Notes: generated by a model from the letters alone, not told the origin. Counted from the stretch's first letter, positions 37,675-47,801 are shown. The stretch is DNA of 64,000 nucleotides from Gammaproteobacteria bacterium (GCA_012103475.1 WLWS01000004.1:186001-250000), one strand, 5' to 3'. Numbers and translations are program-made.

Positions 37675-38013
<339 letters not shown>

Positions 38014-38197
38014 CTAATACACCTCATTTATCATTGGTCAGCCATCAGTCAATCTAATTACGCTTTCTCGACTATAATACTTGTTCTGGTCGCGTCCTCG
38101 TCATTATATCAAACATTGATAAGCTAAATTTATCTATCAGAACAGTAAGGCCGATACCATCACAAGACAGTAATCTGGCCCTATACCTTATCTGTAC

Positions 38198-39465
38198 TCA
38201 GGATGGATTCACAAACTCAGGATAAGCCTCCATTCCACACTCGGATAAATCCACACCTTCGTACTCTTCCTCGGCGTCTACTCTAATGCCCAGAATTGAC
38301 TTTAGGGCAAACCAGACCGCGAAACTTGCTGAAAACACCCAGACAAAAATCACCAGAGCTCCTGTGATTTGTCCCATGAAAGTCGCCCCACTGTTAGTGA
38401 GTGGCACCGCAAGCAAGCCCCAGAGGCCTACAACGCCATGAACAGAAATAGCACCAACCGGATCATCAATTTTAATTTTATCTAGCAGCACTATTGAGAA
38501 CACCACAATTAAGCCACCTACCGCTCCGATCAGCGTTGCTGAAAGCGCCGATGGTGTTGAGGGTTCGGCTGTGATTGCAACCAGACCGGCTAATGCACCA
38601 TTTAGCGCCATTGTCAGGTCGGCTTTTCCGAATTTAATTCTCGAAACCAGTAGGGCCGCCACCAGTCCGCCAGCGGCGGCAGTGTTTGTATTCAGAAAAA
38701 CCATGGCAACTGAGTTCGAACTGGCGATATCGCCCAGTTTTAGCACTGAACCACCATTAAAGCCAAACCAGCCCATCCACAGAATAAAAGTACCGAGAGT
38801 AGCCAGCGGCAAGTTGGCCCCCGGATCGGCTTTATAGTCCCATCGGCGGCATATTTTCCCTTACGTGGTCCAAGTAACAATACTGCTGACAAGGCAGCTG
38901 CAGCACCTGCCATGTGAACGATACCGGAGCCGGCAAAATCAGAGAAACCGAATTTATCGTCAAGATTCAAACCAAACAGGCCCTCAGCTCCTCATGTCCA
39001 CGACCCTTCAATTGGGTATATTACCCCGGTCATAAACACGGCGAATATCAGGAATGACCACAGTTTCATTCGTTCAGCAACTGCACCGGAAACAATGGAC
39101 ATAGCCGTAGCAACGAATACCACCTGAAAGAAAAAATCCGATGCAGGTGAATACACAGAATCTCCATCAAACCCGTTCTCAGTTGAACTGGCAAGCGCGT
39201 CGCTCACCAAAGTCTCACCACCTGCAATTCCAACCAGAAAGAAATCACCTCCGTACATCAGGGCATATCCGCAGACCATATACATGATGCAGGAAACAGC
39301 AAACAGGGCAACATTCTTTGTCAGAATCTCCACCGTGTTTTTGGAACGTACTAATCCTGCTTCGAGCATGGCAAAACCAGCTGCCATCCACATTACCAAC
39401 GCACCACAAACCAGAAAGTAAAAAGTGTCTATTGCGTACTGCAATTCATAAATATTATTTTCCAC
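38198..39465 (-). pseudogene. amtB: Second ammonium transporter gene, broken by a stop codon and a frameshift
   Basis: Three frames together encode one AmtB-like transporter of 422 residues. The first part (from ATG at 39465, FAMLEAGLVRSKNTVEIL) ends at TGA 38992-38994 in GSWT*GAEG, where homologues have tryptophan (TGG to TGA). Reading continues in the same frame through FSDFAGSGIVHMAG to the run of five C (38818-38822 on the plus strand), where one base is missing; restoring it joins PIRG to ANLPLATLGTF. The last part holds VHGVVG and the PII-binding tail. Adding one base gives an exact 423-codon frame. Two independent lesions argue for a pseudogene unless the sequence has errors. No signal peptide is seen. 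Confidence 0.9.
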
Positions 39466-39536
39466 AACCCGCCTCCAAAATCATCTGGGCAAAATTAATC
39501 GAATAAAAATTCGTCAGGTAAAAACAGTCTGTTCAT

Positions 39537-39552
39537 CGCATCAATCGTGCCA
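39537..39552 (-). promoter_or_regulatory. Sigma-54 promoter of the second amtB
   Basis: On the minus strand it reads TGGCAC-GATTG-ATGCG, with GG and GC ten bases apart as sigma-54 requires. The predicted start is near 39526, leaving a leader of about 60 bases before the amtB ATG. Confidence 0.8.
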
Positions 39553-39638
39553 GCTTGTGAATAGCTATGAGGAACAAGGGTTTAATACGATTGAGCTGAT
39601 CCATATGTGTTTTTTTAAGGCATATCAGGCATCATCGC

Positions 39639-39653
39639 GCACGCTTAACGTGC
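39639..39653. promoter_or_regulatory. NtrC box, promoter-proximal, for the second amtB
   Basis: GCAC-GCTTAAC-GTGC has seven-base half-site spacing and sits about 120 bases upstream of the predicted start. Confidence 0.7.
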
Positions 39654-39669
39654 GTAATTTGCTTAGATT

Positions 39670-39684
39670 GCACTGCTCTAGTGC
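39670..39684. promoter_or_regulatory. NtrC box, distal, for the second amtB
   Basis: GCAC-TGCTCTA-GTGC, centred 31 bases beyond the proximal box and about 151 bases upstream of the start. The pair copies the geometry seen at the first glnK. Confidence 0.7.
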
Positions 39685-39798
39685 CTGCAATCAAAACAGC
39701 TTTAGCACTGATGATTATCTTTATTTACAATAATGATAGATTTGCATCCTATGCCATTGCTTGCATACTATTGGGGAAAGACGAGAGTGAATTGAGAC

Positions 39799-40056
39799 GT
39801 GCAAAAAGAAAACAAAAGTGCCGACTTTGTTCAGGAGATAATTAAACTATTGCCTGAAGATATTCGTAAGCACAAAGAAGATTTAAAGAAAAACATACAG
39901 GCTGCTGTTAATGGCGGTCTGGTAAAAATGGAACTGGTTACCAGAGAAGAGTTTGATATTCAGGCAGAACTTCTTTCAAGGACGCGGGCGATTGTTGAAG
40001 AACTCGAAAATTCAGTGCGGGAGCTTGAATCTCAAATTAACAAAGAGGATAGTTAA
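39799..40056 (+). CDS. ubiK: Ubiquinone biosynthesis accessory factor UbiK (YqiC/BMFP family)
   Basis: An 85-residue coiled-coil protein that in E. coli assists aerobic ubiquinone synthesis. The family region is VKMELVTREEFDIQAELLSRTRAIVEELE (abridged: LVTREEFDIQ, RTRAIVEELE), which forms the trimerising C-terminal coiled coil (about 45-80). It starts with GTG at 39799. The neighbours, ubiK then comM near glnK-amtB, match the order in pseudomonads. Confidence 0.9.
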   Translation: MQKENKSADFVQEIIKLLPEDIRKHKEDLKKNIQAAVNGGLVKMELVTREEFDIQAELLSRTRAIVEELENSVRELESQINKEDS

Positions 40057-40089
40057 ACATTCTCCACCCAACAATACAGGGAAATGCAA

Positions 40090-41628
40090 ATGGATATTGC
40101 AATTGTATTCAGCCGGGCGCTGAAAGGAATACACTCACCTGCAGTTACGGTTGAAGTCCACCTTACCAGGGGCCTGCCAGGTCTGTCGATGGTCGGCTTA
40201 CCCGAAGCGGCTGTAAAAGAAAGCAAGGATCGCGTTCGCAGCGCCATTCTCAGTAATCAATTCGAGTTTCCACTTAGTCGCATCACTGTAAATCTCGCTC
40301 CCGCCGATCTTCCCAAAGAAGGCGGGCGTTTCGACCTCGCAGTCGCAATCGGGATTCTGGCCGCTTCCGGACAGATTTCCTCAAGCTCCCTGGAACACTA
40401 TGAATTTATTGGAGAACTCGCCTTGACCGGTCATTTACGACCGGTAAAAGGAAGCCTGCCTATTGCAGATGCGGTGCGCCAGTCAGAACGTAATCTGGTG
40501 CTACCTGCGAATAATGCTGACGAAGCCGCTCTGGTGGGTGATTTAACCGTATTACCGGCCCGGCATCTACTCGAAGTCTGCGCTCACCTCAATGGCAGCG
40601 AGAAAATTCTGCCTCATTCGCTTGCATTAAAAAAAATCGAAAACAGCCCGACTGAACTCGATTTGTCCGATATAAAAGCACAGCATCATGCCAAAAGGGC
40701 GCTGGAGATCGCGGCAGCCGGAGCACACAATATCTTATTAGTAGGTCCGCCGGGCACCGGCAAAACCATGCTGGCAGAAAGGTTGGCGGGAATTATGCCG
40801 CCAATGACAAACACTCAGGCCCTGCAAAGTGCTGCTCTTGCGTCGATAAGCTCTCAGGGGTTTCGGCCGGAGAACTGGCAGCAAAGACCTTATCGCTCCC
40901 CCCATCACACCGCTTCGGCCAATGCGCTGGTGGGTGGTGGCAGCCAGCCACGTCCGGGGGAAATTTCACTCGCACACAATGGAGTTCTATTTATGGACGA
41001 ACTGCCGGAATTTCAACGCCGCGTCCTTGAAGTTCTTAGAGAGCCACTTGAATCCGGCAGAATCACTATTTCCCGCGCGTCTAATCAGGTTGATTTTCCT
41101 GCCAACTTCCAATTGATAGCTGCAATGAATCCCTGCCCCTGCGGTTACTATGGCGACCCTTCGGGAAAATGCCGCTGTAATATTGAAATAATCCGCCGCT
41201 ATCTTGCCAAAATATCCGGCCCTTTACTGGATCGTATTGATATGCATATCGAAGTACAAAATGTGCCGGGCGGGATACTACGTCAATCGAAAACAGAAGA
41301 AACTGAAACAAGCGGCCTAGTTAAAACCAGAGTCTGCCTGGCTTACGACAGACAATTACGACGTTACGGTAAACCTAACAGTAAATTATACCCGGATGAA
41401 ATCGCTGCCTGCTGTCAACTCAAGGAATCTCAAATAAGCTTGTTAGAACGTGCTATTGATAAGCTCGGGCTATCGGCACGTGCAATCCACAAAATTCAAA
41501 GGGTGGCGAGAACCATCGCCGATCTTGCAGAATCTCAAAACGTCAGCACAGCCCACCTGGCCGAAGCTATAGCTTATCGAAAACTGGATAAAATCAATGT
41601 GCATTCAGACCTGACTTCAGCCCGTTAA
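40090..41628 (+). CDS. comM: YifB/ComM-family Mg-chelatase-like ATPase
   Basis: A 512-residue AAA+ protein; ComM is a hexameric helicase that promotes branch migration during natural transformation. The N-terminal Lon-substrate-binding-like domain (about 1-170; GLPGLSMVGLPEAAVKES) is followed by the Mg-chelatase ATPase with Walker A GPPGTGKTML near 219-228, Walker B FMDELPEF near 300, and a zinc-knuckle-like NPCPCGYYGDPSGKCRC near 345. The start at 40090 is seven bases after AGGGA; an ATG at 40084 lies directly on the ribosome site. Other competence genes are not in the window. Confidence 0.95.
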   Translation: MDIAIVFSRALKGIHSPAVTVEVHLTRGLPGLSMVGLPEAAVKESKDRVRSAILSNQFEFPLSRITVNLAPADLPKEGGRFDLAVAIGILAASGQISSSSLEHYEFIGELALTGHLRPVKGSLPIADAVRQSERNLVLPANNADEAALVGDLTVLPARHLLEVCAHLNGSEKILPHSLALKKIENSPTELDLSDIKAQHHAKRALEIAAAGAHNILLVGPPGTGKTMLAERLAGIMPPMTNTQALQSAALASISSQGFRPENWQQRPYRSPHHTASANALVGGGSQPRPGEISLAHNGVLFMDELPEFQRRVLEVLREPLESGRITISRASNQVDFPANFQLIAAMNPCPCGYYGDPSGKCRCNIEIIRRYLAKISGPLLDRIDMHIEVQNVPGGILRQSKTEETETSGLVKTRVCLAYDRQLRRYGKPNSKLYPDEIAACCQLKESQISLLERAIDKLGLSARAIHKIQRVARTIADLAESQNVSTAHLAEAIAYRKLDKINVHSDLTSAR

Positions 41629-41687
41629 TCTTAAGCCTGCTAATTCGGGTGACTTGCGTCGTGCTTCACATTATTGTCAAATAAGGT

Positions 41688-42068
41688 ATGGAAAAATCAG
41701 AGTATGAAATTGCAGTCGAGGTTGAAACGGACTACGTTCAGGAACAATCAATTCCCGAAAAAAACCGCTACGTTTTCGCTTATACAATAACAATCACCAA
41801 TACGGGTTCGATGCCGGCAAAGTTGTTACGCAGACACTGGATCATCACCGACGCTAATAACAAAGTTCAGGAAGTGCATGGTGACGGGGTAATTGGTGAG
41901 CAGCCACACCTCAAGCCAGGTCAGTCCTTTCAGTACACCAGCGGTGCCATGCTGGAAACCCCGGTTGGTTGTATGGAAGGCACTTACAATATGATTGCCG
42001 ACGATGAGCTCGAATTTGATGCGACGATTCCGGTTTTCAGTCTGGCCACACCACATACTCTGCATTAA
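41688..42068 (+). CDS. apaG: ApaG-family protein (CorD)
   Basis: A 126-residue single-domain protein with an immunoglobulin-like fold; the role of bacterial ApaG is not settled. The family blocks YTITITNTGSMPAKLLRRHWIITD (abridged: TITNTGS, LLRRHW), VHGDGVIGEQPHLKPG and GTYNM are clear. It is 50 bases before apaH, as in E. coli, but is separated from rsmA by about 10 kb. Confidence 0.95.
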   Translation: MEKSEYEIAVEVETDYVQEQSIPEKNRYVFAYTITITNTGSMPAKLLRRHWIITDANNKVQEVHGDGVIGEQPHLKPGQSFQYTSGAMLETPVGCMEGTYNMIADDELEFDATIPVFSLATPHTLH

Positions 42069-42074
42069 TATCAC

Positions 42075-42094
42075 ATACTTGAGTCCTCAAGTAT
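42075..42094. repeat. 9-bp inverted repeat between apaG and apaH
   Basis: ATACTTGAG and CTCAAGTAT are exact reverse complements with TC between them. It lies seven bases after the apaG stop and 25 before apaH. No T-run follows, so it may be an mRNA processing or stability hairpin rather than a terminator. Confidence 0.5.
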
Positions 42095-42118
42095 CCAGAG
42101 ACTGCCCCTGACTGAACT

Positions 42119-42958
42119 ATGTCTAACTATGCAATAGGCGATATTCAGGGCTGTTACAGTGAGTTACTGTCACTACTCGACGAAATCAACTTTGACGACG
42201 CTAAGGATCGACTCTGGTTTACCGGTGATATCGTCAATCGCGGTCCAGCATCCCTGCAATCCCTGCGCTTCGTGAAAAGCCTCAGCGACAGAGCGGTCGT
42301 TGTGCTGGGTAATCATGAGCTGCATTTACTGGCAATTGCCAACGGTCAGGAGAAATACCTGCATAAAAGCGACACTATTGATGACATTCTCGGCGCTCAT
42401 GATCGGAATGAATTACTCAACTGGCTTAGATACCTTCCTCTTATGCACGAAGACACGGAACTCGGGTTTGTGATGGTTCATGCTGGCCTCGCCCCGGACT
42501 GGAGCGTTGAAGAAGCACAAAGCTATGCCAATGAAGTTGAAGAAAAACTCAGGGGCAAGGATTATTTAAAATATTTTGCCCACATGTATGGAAATACACC
42601 GGCAAAGTGGTCAGAAGCCTTAGTCGGGTGGGACAGGCTTAGAACCATCACGAACTATTTTACGCGACTTCGATTTTGCGATGAAAAAGGAAAAATGGAT
42701 TTTGACGAAAAAAACAGTCCGGGACATCAGGCTGCTCCATATTTACCCTGGTTTGAAATTGCCAGGCGAGCGAGTGCTGAAAAAAAAATCATTTTCGGGC
42801 ATTGGGCAGCACTGAGAAATTATCACACCGACTACAAGGCCCATAACGTTTTTCCTCTTGATACGGGTTGTTTGTGGGGAGGTAGATTATCTGCTCTTCG
42901 ACTCGAAGACGAACAATGGTTCAGTGTGCCTTCAGAACAAAAAAAGTGGAGCGAATAA
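42119..42958 (+). CDS. apaH: Symmetrical bis(5'-nucleosyl)-tetraphosphatase
   Basis: A 279-residue metallophosphatase that splits Ap4A into two ADP. The phosphoesterase motifs are present in order: YAIGDIQGCYSE (about 4-15), FTGDIVNRGP (about 39-48), VLGNHELHLL (about 62-71), with the ApaH-specific FGHWAALRN and LDTGCLWGGRLSAL near the end. Length and motifs match the E. coli enzyme. It clears stress-linked dinucleoside polyphosphates, including those that cap RNAs. Confidence 0.96.
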   Translation: MSNYAIGDIQGCYSELLSLLDEINFDDAKDRLWFTGDIVNRGPASLQSLRFVKSLSDRAVVVLGNHELHLLAIANGQEKYLHKSDTIDDILGAHDRNELLNWLRYLPLMHEDTELGFVMVHAGLAPDWSVEEAQSYANEVEEKLRGKDYLKYFAHMYGNTPAKWSEALVGWDRLRTITNYFTRLRFCDEKGKMDFDEKNSPGHQAAPYLPWFEIARRASAEKKIIFGHWAALRNYHTDYKAHNVFPLDTGCLWGGRLSALRLEDEQWFSVPSEQKKWSE

Positions 42959-42966
42959 CTGACACA

Positions 42967-43479
42967 ATGTTCAGAATTGAAGAAATCAATCCGACACATC
43001 GTCAGGCCTTTTTATTAGCGTCGAATCAGAGTATTGAACTACATGCCGATTGGGTTACACCTCCACTGGACGACGCCGGGTTTGATAAACACCTCGAAAA
43101 GTACAAAAGTGACAAAAACTACAGTTTCGTCGCTATGCATGAAAATACAAATCTAATCGGCTGTATCAATTTGAATGAAATTGTATATGGCGTCTTACAA
43201 TCCGCCTACTTGGGTTATTACGTTTTTTCTCCCTATGAAGGTAACGGGCTCATGTCACAAGCGCTGCGTCTGGTAATTAATGAAGCTTTTTCTACGCTCA
43301 AACTGCATCGTCTTGAAGCTAATATCCAGACGGGTAATGGGCGCTCAATAAATCTGGTGCGCTCCATTGGCTTTCGCCATGAGGGACATTCAGAGAAATA
43401 TCTTCAAATCAACGGCATCTGGCAGGACCACGAACGCTTCGCTATCCTTTCTGAAGAATTTACAGCCGCGCCAATGTAA
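42967..43479 (+). CDS. GNAT-family N-acetyltransferase, RimJ/RimL-like
   Basis: A 170-residue acetyltransferase. The start at 42967 is chosen because an earlier ATG lies within apaH. It has the RimJ/RimL-type acetyl-CoA region YYVFSPYEGNGLMSQALRLV (abridged: GLMSQAL) and a C-terminal motif with ANIQTGNGRSINLVRSIGFRHEGH (abridged: NGRSINLVRSIGF). Family members acetylate the N-terminus of ribosomal proteins or small amines; the target here is unknown. Its end overlaps the convergent folA end by 20 bases. Confidence 0.88.
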   Translation: MFRIEEINPTHRQAFLLASNQSIELHADWVTPPLDDAGFDKHLEKYKSDKNYSFVAMHENTNLIGCINLNEIVYGVLQSAYLGYYVFSPYEGNGLMSQALRLVINEAFSTLKLHRLEANIQTGNGRSINLVRSIGFRHEGHSEKYLQINGIWQDHERFAILSEEFTAAPM

Positions 43480-43942
43480 CGAAACTATAGTCATAATCAT
43501 TTTTTTCGTCTGCCAGATGAAAATCACGACTGGTCTCCGTCCACTCATCGCGCTTGAAAACTGGAAAACAGACATCACCCTCCACCTCTGCATGAACTTC
43601 AGTAAGGTATAGTCTTTTTACGAATGGAAGCGTATCAGCATAGATTTGAGCCCCACCAATAATCATGGCTTCCTGCTCTGCAAAAAGAGTCTCGAGCGAT
43701 TGCAAATCGTGAATCACTGAGCAACCCACTGCTGTGTAATTGTGATCTCTGGTCAACACAATATTGTCACGCCCCGGCAGCGGCCGACCGATGGATTCAT
43801 GAGTGAGTCTGCCCATTACTATTGGTTTACCCATGGTAATCGCTTTGAAATGCCGGAGATCCGCCGAAAGCCGCCAGGGTAAATCACCATTTCTGCCAAT
43901 TATTCCATTACTGGCCATGGCAACGACAATTGAAAGATTCAT
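43460..43942 (-). CDS. folA: Dihydrofolate reductase
   Basis: A 160-residue enzyme that regenerates tetrahydrofolate used up by thymidylate synthase. It shows VVAMASNGIIGRNGDLPWRL (abridged: IGRNGDLPW) with the catalytic acid, FKAITMGKPIVMGRLTHES with the NADPH site, and IIGGAQIY. It follows thyA on the same strand with only two bases between, a common pairing since the two enzymes form one cycle. Confidence 0.95.
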   Translation of the reverse strand: MNLSIVVAMASNGIIGRNGDLPWRLSADLRHFKAITMGKPIVMGRLTHESIGRPLPGRDNIVLTRDHNYTAVGCSVIHDLQSLETLFAEQEAMIIGGAQIYADTLPFVKRLYLTEVHAEVEGDVCFPVFKRDEWTETSRDFHLADEKNDYDYSFVTLARL

Positions 43943-43944
43943 TA

Positions 43945-44739
43945 TCAGACTGCGATAGGGGCTTTTATCGTCGCCTGAGCCTGATAATTGAGAAGTTCGA
44001 AATCCGCAAAGGTAAACGAAAATATATCTTTCACGTTAGAGTTAATTTTCATTGTTGGTAAATTACTAGGCTCACGGGATAACTGCTCGTCGACCTGCTC
44101 AAGATGATTCAGATATAAATGCGCATCGCCGAAAGTATGCACAAATTCACCAACCTTGAGTTCAGTAACCTGCGCTATCATCATTAGCAGCAGGGCATAG
44201 GACGCGATGTTAAATGGCACACCCAGAAAAATATCAGCACTTCGCTGATACAGCTGACAGGAAAGTTTTCCATCCGCAACATAGAACTGAAAGAAAGCAT
44301 GACAGGGCATTAGTGCCATCTGCTCCAACTCAGCAACATTCCAGGCACTGACAATAAGTCGTCTGGAATCGGGGTTTGTTCGAATTTGCTCAACTACCTG
44401 ATTAATCTGATCGATTGTTTCACCATCCCTCCTTGTCCAACTACGCCACTGTGCTCCGTACACCGGTCCCAGATCCCCATTCTCTCTCGCCCACTCATCC
44501 CAGATGCTAACTCCATTGTCCTGCAGGTATTTTACGTTGGTGTCACCCTGTAAAAACCAGAGTAACTCATGAATAATGGATTTCAGATGAAGTTTTTTTG
44601 TTGTCAGGGCCGGGAAACCATCGGCAAGATCAAAACGCATCTGGTATCCGAAAACACTGCGTGTACCTGTGCCGGTACGGTCTGATTTTTCTGTGCCATG
44701 ATCACGCACATAACGCATGAGTTCTAGATATTGTTTCAT
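43945..44739 (-). CDS. thyA: Thymidylate synthase
   Basis: A 264-residue ThyA that methylates dUMP to dTMP. The catalytic cysteine is in [12 protein letters not shown], and the dUMP-binding arginine pair is in [24 protein letters not shown] and the C-terminal closing KAPIAV are conserved. I start it at MKQYLELM (44739), one base after the lgt stop; an upstream ATG would overlap lgt and adds no family sequence. Probably one transcript lgt-thyA-folA. Confidence 0.96.
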   Translation of the reverse strand: MKQYLELMRYVRDHGTEKSDRTGTGTRSVFGYQMRFDLADGFPALTTKKLHLKSIIHELLWFLQGDTNVKYLQDNGVSIWDEWARENGDLGPVYGAQWRSWTRRDGETIDQINQVVEQIRTNPDSRRLIVSAWNVAELEQMALMPCHAFFQFYVADGKLSCQLYQRSADIFLGVPFNIASYALLLMMIAQVTELKVGEFVHTFGDAHLYLNHLEQVDEQLSREPSNLPTMKINSNVKDIFSFTFADFELLNYQAQATIKAPIAV

Positions 44740-44740
44740 A

Positions 44741-45538
44741 CTATTTTGTTGTTGTTCCTTTTCTCTGGTACGCAATAATCAACATAGTCAACCCGGCAAG
44801 CAACATCGGCAGGGAAAGTAGCTGCCCCATGGTTAGCCAGTCACCAATCAAATAGCCAATATGCGCGTCCGGCTGCCGAACCAGTTCAACGAGGCTTCGA
44901 AAAAAGGCATAGCCCAGTAAAAACGAGCCGGTAACAGCCATTCTAGGCTGATGTCTGGCTGAATAAAACCACAATAGAAAAAACAGCACCAGTCCTTCCA
45001 ACGCAGCTTCATAAAGTTGAGACGGATGCCTCGGAAAATCACCAGCACCTGGAAATACCATTCCCCATGGCAGGGTAGTTGGCGCTCCCCACAGTTCAGC
45101 ATTAATGAAATTTGCGATTCGCCCAAAGAAGAGTCCTACCGGAACGACCGGAATAAGAAAGTCGCTGACGTCGAAAAACCGGCGTTCAAATTTACGCGCA
45201 TAAAACCAGATGGCAAACATGACGCCGATTAAGCCGCCATGAAAAGACATACCGCCCTGCCAGACTTTCAATATATCAAGCGGGTTAGCCAGATAGTAAG
45301 GCAAATTATAAAAAATAACCGAACCCAGTCGTCCGCCGACAATGACTCCCAAAGTACCGTAATAGATTAAATCCCCAACCTGATTGGCCGACCATCCCAG
45401 TTCGACCTTGTTTCGCGCCCGATAGGCAAGTAAATACCAGGCCAGCATAATGCCGCAAACATAACTGATACCGTACCAGCGTATCTGCAGGACGCCCAGA
45501 TCGAGGGCGATCGGGTCGATATCTGGAAATTTAAGCAT
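44741..45538 (-). CDS. lgt: Prolipoprotein diacylglyceryl transferase
   Basis: A 265-residue inner-membrane enzyme that adds diacylglycerol to the lipobox cysteine of lipoproteins. It has seven membrane segments, the Lgt signature [13 protein letters not shown] (about 140-152), with its essential arginine, and [12 protein letters not shown] (about 182-193). Length is normal. It is the first gene of a likely lgt-thyA-folA operon. Confidence 0.95.
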   Translation of the reverse strand: MLKFPDIDPIALDLGVLQIRWYGISYVCGIMLAWYLLAYRARNKVELGWSANQVGDLIYYGTLGVIVGGRLGSVIFYNLPYYLANPLDILKVWQGGMSFHGGLIGVMFAIWFYARKFERRFFDVSDFLIPVVPVGLFFGRIANFINAELWGAPTTLPWGMVFPGAGDFPRHPSQLYEAALEGLVLFFLLWFYSARHQPRMAVTGSFLLGYAFFRSLVELVRQPDAHIGYLIGDWLTMGQLLSLPMLLAGLTMLIIAYQRKGTTTK

Positions 45539-45667
45539 TCTGGCAATTTAGCCTGAAGCCGGACCGCTGTCTATGTTTCGGCCAGTCAAACTGCTTTGCC
45601 AAAGATTGCTGAGTGAGGTGTATTTTGCTCTTTGCCGCTAAAGAGATTCGCCTTTGAGTCGATACCT

Positions 45668-46573
45668 ATGCTGATAAAGATTAAAAAGGGGCGTGCAGTG
45701 TCTACGGCTTTAACATCGACCAGTATCAGGCTGGAAATTCAGAAGATTAAGGAATTACCACCATTGCCTGTCATCGCTCAGCAATTGCTCGAAGCGATAA
45801 ATAACGACGACACCAGTATTGACGAGATCGCCGGGATAATTCAATCCGACCCGATTCTGACATCTCGCATACTCGGCCTTGCAAATTCCGCCTTTTTCGG
45901 TTTTCGACGAAGTCTTTATAACCTCACTGAAGCTATCGTAAATGTGCTTGGACTGGATATGGTCAGAGCGCTTGGGTTGACTATGGTGATGGGTGGAGTT
46001 TTTGATGTCAGTCGATGCCGTCAATTTGACATTGTCAGACACTGGAGTCACGCCTTTATGACGGCAGAAGTCGCCATGCGTCTGGTCTCGCTTGTCAAAA
46101 CTGACCGAGACATGCAGGGAAACCAGATGTTTCTGTATGGTTTACTTCATAATTTCGGCATTTTGATTCTGGTCAACCGATTTCCACAATTGATGACAGA
46201 TATTTTTACAATCGCTAAGAATCATCCCGATAGGCGACTGATTCATACAGAGCAATCATTGTTAGAAATGGACCATCATCAGGCTGGTTCCTGGCTGGCG
46301 AGAAAGTGGCAGCTGCCTGAAGACGTCAGTACAGTCATTGAGCACCATCACTACCCTGAATACCGGGAAGGCTTCTGGCAGGAGGCTATGCTCGTTGGGT
46401 TTGCCTCACGAATGGCAAGAAACTGGATTCTGGATGTTGATATTTTGATTCCTGATGAACCGGAAATACTGGAACAGTTGAATATAGACCGAAAAAAACT
46501 GACAAAAGTCGCCAAACAATGTCAGAACAAACTCGAAGGCATTAAGAGCATAGCCCAGGAAATGAGTTCATAA
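45668..46573 (+). CDS. HDOD-domain signalling protein
   Basis: A 301-residue protein made almost entirely of an HDOD domain (about 30-225), a degenerate relative of HD phosphodiesterases. The opening LPPLPVIAQQLLEAIN and the SDPILTSRILGLANSAFFG block are typical; LLHNFGILIL stands where an HD motif would be. I chose ATG at 45668; a TTG 36 bases earlier is possible. Its stop is four bases before the GAF-GGDEF gene, so the two form an operon. HDOD proteins often pair with cyclic-di-GMP enzymes, but the partner activity here is inferred. Confidence 0.88.
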   Translation: MLIKIKKGRAVSTALTSTSIRLEIQKIKELPPLPVIAQQLLEAINNDDTSIDEIAGIIQSDPILTSRILGLANSAFFGFRRSLYNLTEAIVNVLGLDMVRALGLTMVMGGVFDVSRCRQFDIVRHWSHAFMTAEVAMRLVSLVKTDRDMQGNQMFLYGLLHNFGILILVNRFPQLMTDIFTIAKNHPDRRLIHTEQSLLEMDHHQAGSWLARKWQLPEDVSTVIEHHHYPEYREGFWQEAMLVGFASRMARNWILDVDILIPDEPEILEQLNIDRKKLTKVAKQCQNKLEGIKSIAQEMSS

Positions 46574-46577
46574 GTTC

Positions 46578-47801
46578 ATGAGCACGCTCAATAGCATTGA
46601 AGAAAAACTCACTGACGCTGCTGGCACGATCAGCCAGAGGTTTCTTATGTTAGTTCAGGCCCTGTCCGGAATCAGAGGCCTAACCACGCTGACAATGAAC
46701 AAATCAGATGAACTTGACTTACTCGAAGATGTGTTAGCAGTTATCAAAGACAATCTCGATGTGGAATGCTGCTCAATATTTTTATTAAAGGATAATAAAC
46801 TTACCTGCGTCGCCTTTAAAAACGAAGAGTCGCACAGGGAATACAGCACGCCAGATACACCTCTGGGTCATGTTTTCAAAATCGGTGAAGGAATAGTCGG
46901 TAAAGCTGTAGTGAACAAAAAACTTTATCACTGTCGTGACTGTAAGGCGGACGAGAATTATCTCGCCATAATCAACCCTCAAACTGAAAACAACTCCGGT
47001 TCAATGATATGTATGCCGATAATGATAGGAGAAGAACTATTAGGCGTCCTCAACCTGAGTCATCCAGAACCCTATTTCTTTCATCAGTGGCAGGAACATG
47101 TGGTAAGTATTCACGCTAATATTCTCGCGCAAATGCTCTACAATCATCGTCTGGTGAAAGATATGACTACTCAGGTTAGTAACCGGACCAGAGAGTTACA
47201 AATCTCTCTTGCCGAAACCGAATCATTGAAGTCAAAATATAAAGCACTATCTATTATTGATGACCTGACACAGATCAATAATCGCCGTTACTTTTTTTCT
47301 GAAGTCCCTTCCGCTCTGGCTCGCTCGCTGCGTCACGGTCAGCCACTTAGCCTGTTATTCATTGATCTTGATCACTTCAAAATCATTAATGATACTTATG
47401 GTCATGAAAATGGTGACCATGTCCTGAAAGATGTTGCCGAAGTATTGTCACAACAATCTCGAAAAGGCGATATTCTATCCAGAATGGGTGGAGAGGAGTT
47501 TGCACTGGCGGTACCGAACACCGAACTCGAAGGCATTCAGAATCTCGCCCGGCGAATTAAGGATGCGGTCTCTGAACTACGCTGGACTTACGAGGATGTC
47601 ACTTTTGGTATCACTCTCAGCATGGGTATTTCTCAATTGAAACTGGTCGCTGCCAGTAACCATACTTCACTCAATTATGTAAATGACATCGTTCACGTTC
47701 TTGTGCGCGAAGCTGACGACGCTTTATATCAAAGTAAGAGTAATGGTCGCAATCAAATTACTTTTTATCACAATTTAAAAGAAGCTTCTGACAATACTTA
47801 A
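46578..47801 (+). CDS. GAF-domain diguanylate cyclase
   Basis: A 407-residue cytosolic enzyme likely to make cyclic-di-GMP. A GAF sensor domain (about 40-195; EGIVGKAVVNKKLYHCRDCKADENY abridged as GEGIVGKAV) is joined by a helix to a GGDEF domain (about 225-400). The active-site motif is GGEEF in RMGGEEFALAVP, with an upstream RKGD that fits the inhibitory I-site (RxxD five residues before). DLDHFKIINDTYGHENGD is intact. Co-transcribed with the HDOD protein. Confidence 0.92.
   Translation: MSTLNSIEEKLTDAAGTISQRFLMLVQALSGIRGLTTLTMNKSDELDLLEDVLAVIKDNLDVECCSIFLLKDNKLTCVAFKNEESHREYSTPDTPLGHVFKIGEGIVGKAVVNKKLYHCRDCKADENYLAIINPQTENNSGSMICMPIMIGEELLGVLNLSHPEPYFFHQWQEHVVSIHANILAQMLYNHRLVKDMTTQVSNRTRELQISLAETESLKSKYKALSIIDDLTQINNRRYFFSEVPSALARSLRHGQPLSLLFIDLDHFKIINDTYGHENGDHVLKDVAEVLSQQSRKGDILSRMGGEEFALAVPNTELEGIQNLARRIKDAVSELRWTYEDVTFGITLSMGISQLKLVAASNHTSLNYVNDIVHVLVREADDALYQSKSNGRNQITFYHNLKEASDNT

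Larger units (their letters stand above)
39466..39798. other. Regulatory intergenic region upstream of the second amtB
   Basis: These 333 bases contain no gene. They hold a sigma-54 promoter and two NtrC boxes (listed separately) directed at the amtB pseudogene, and on the plus strand the 5' region of ubiK, where no clear sigma-70 promoter was recognised. Confidence 0.7.
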
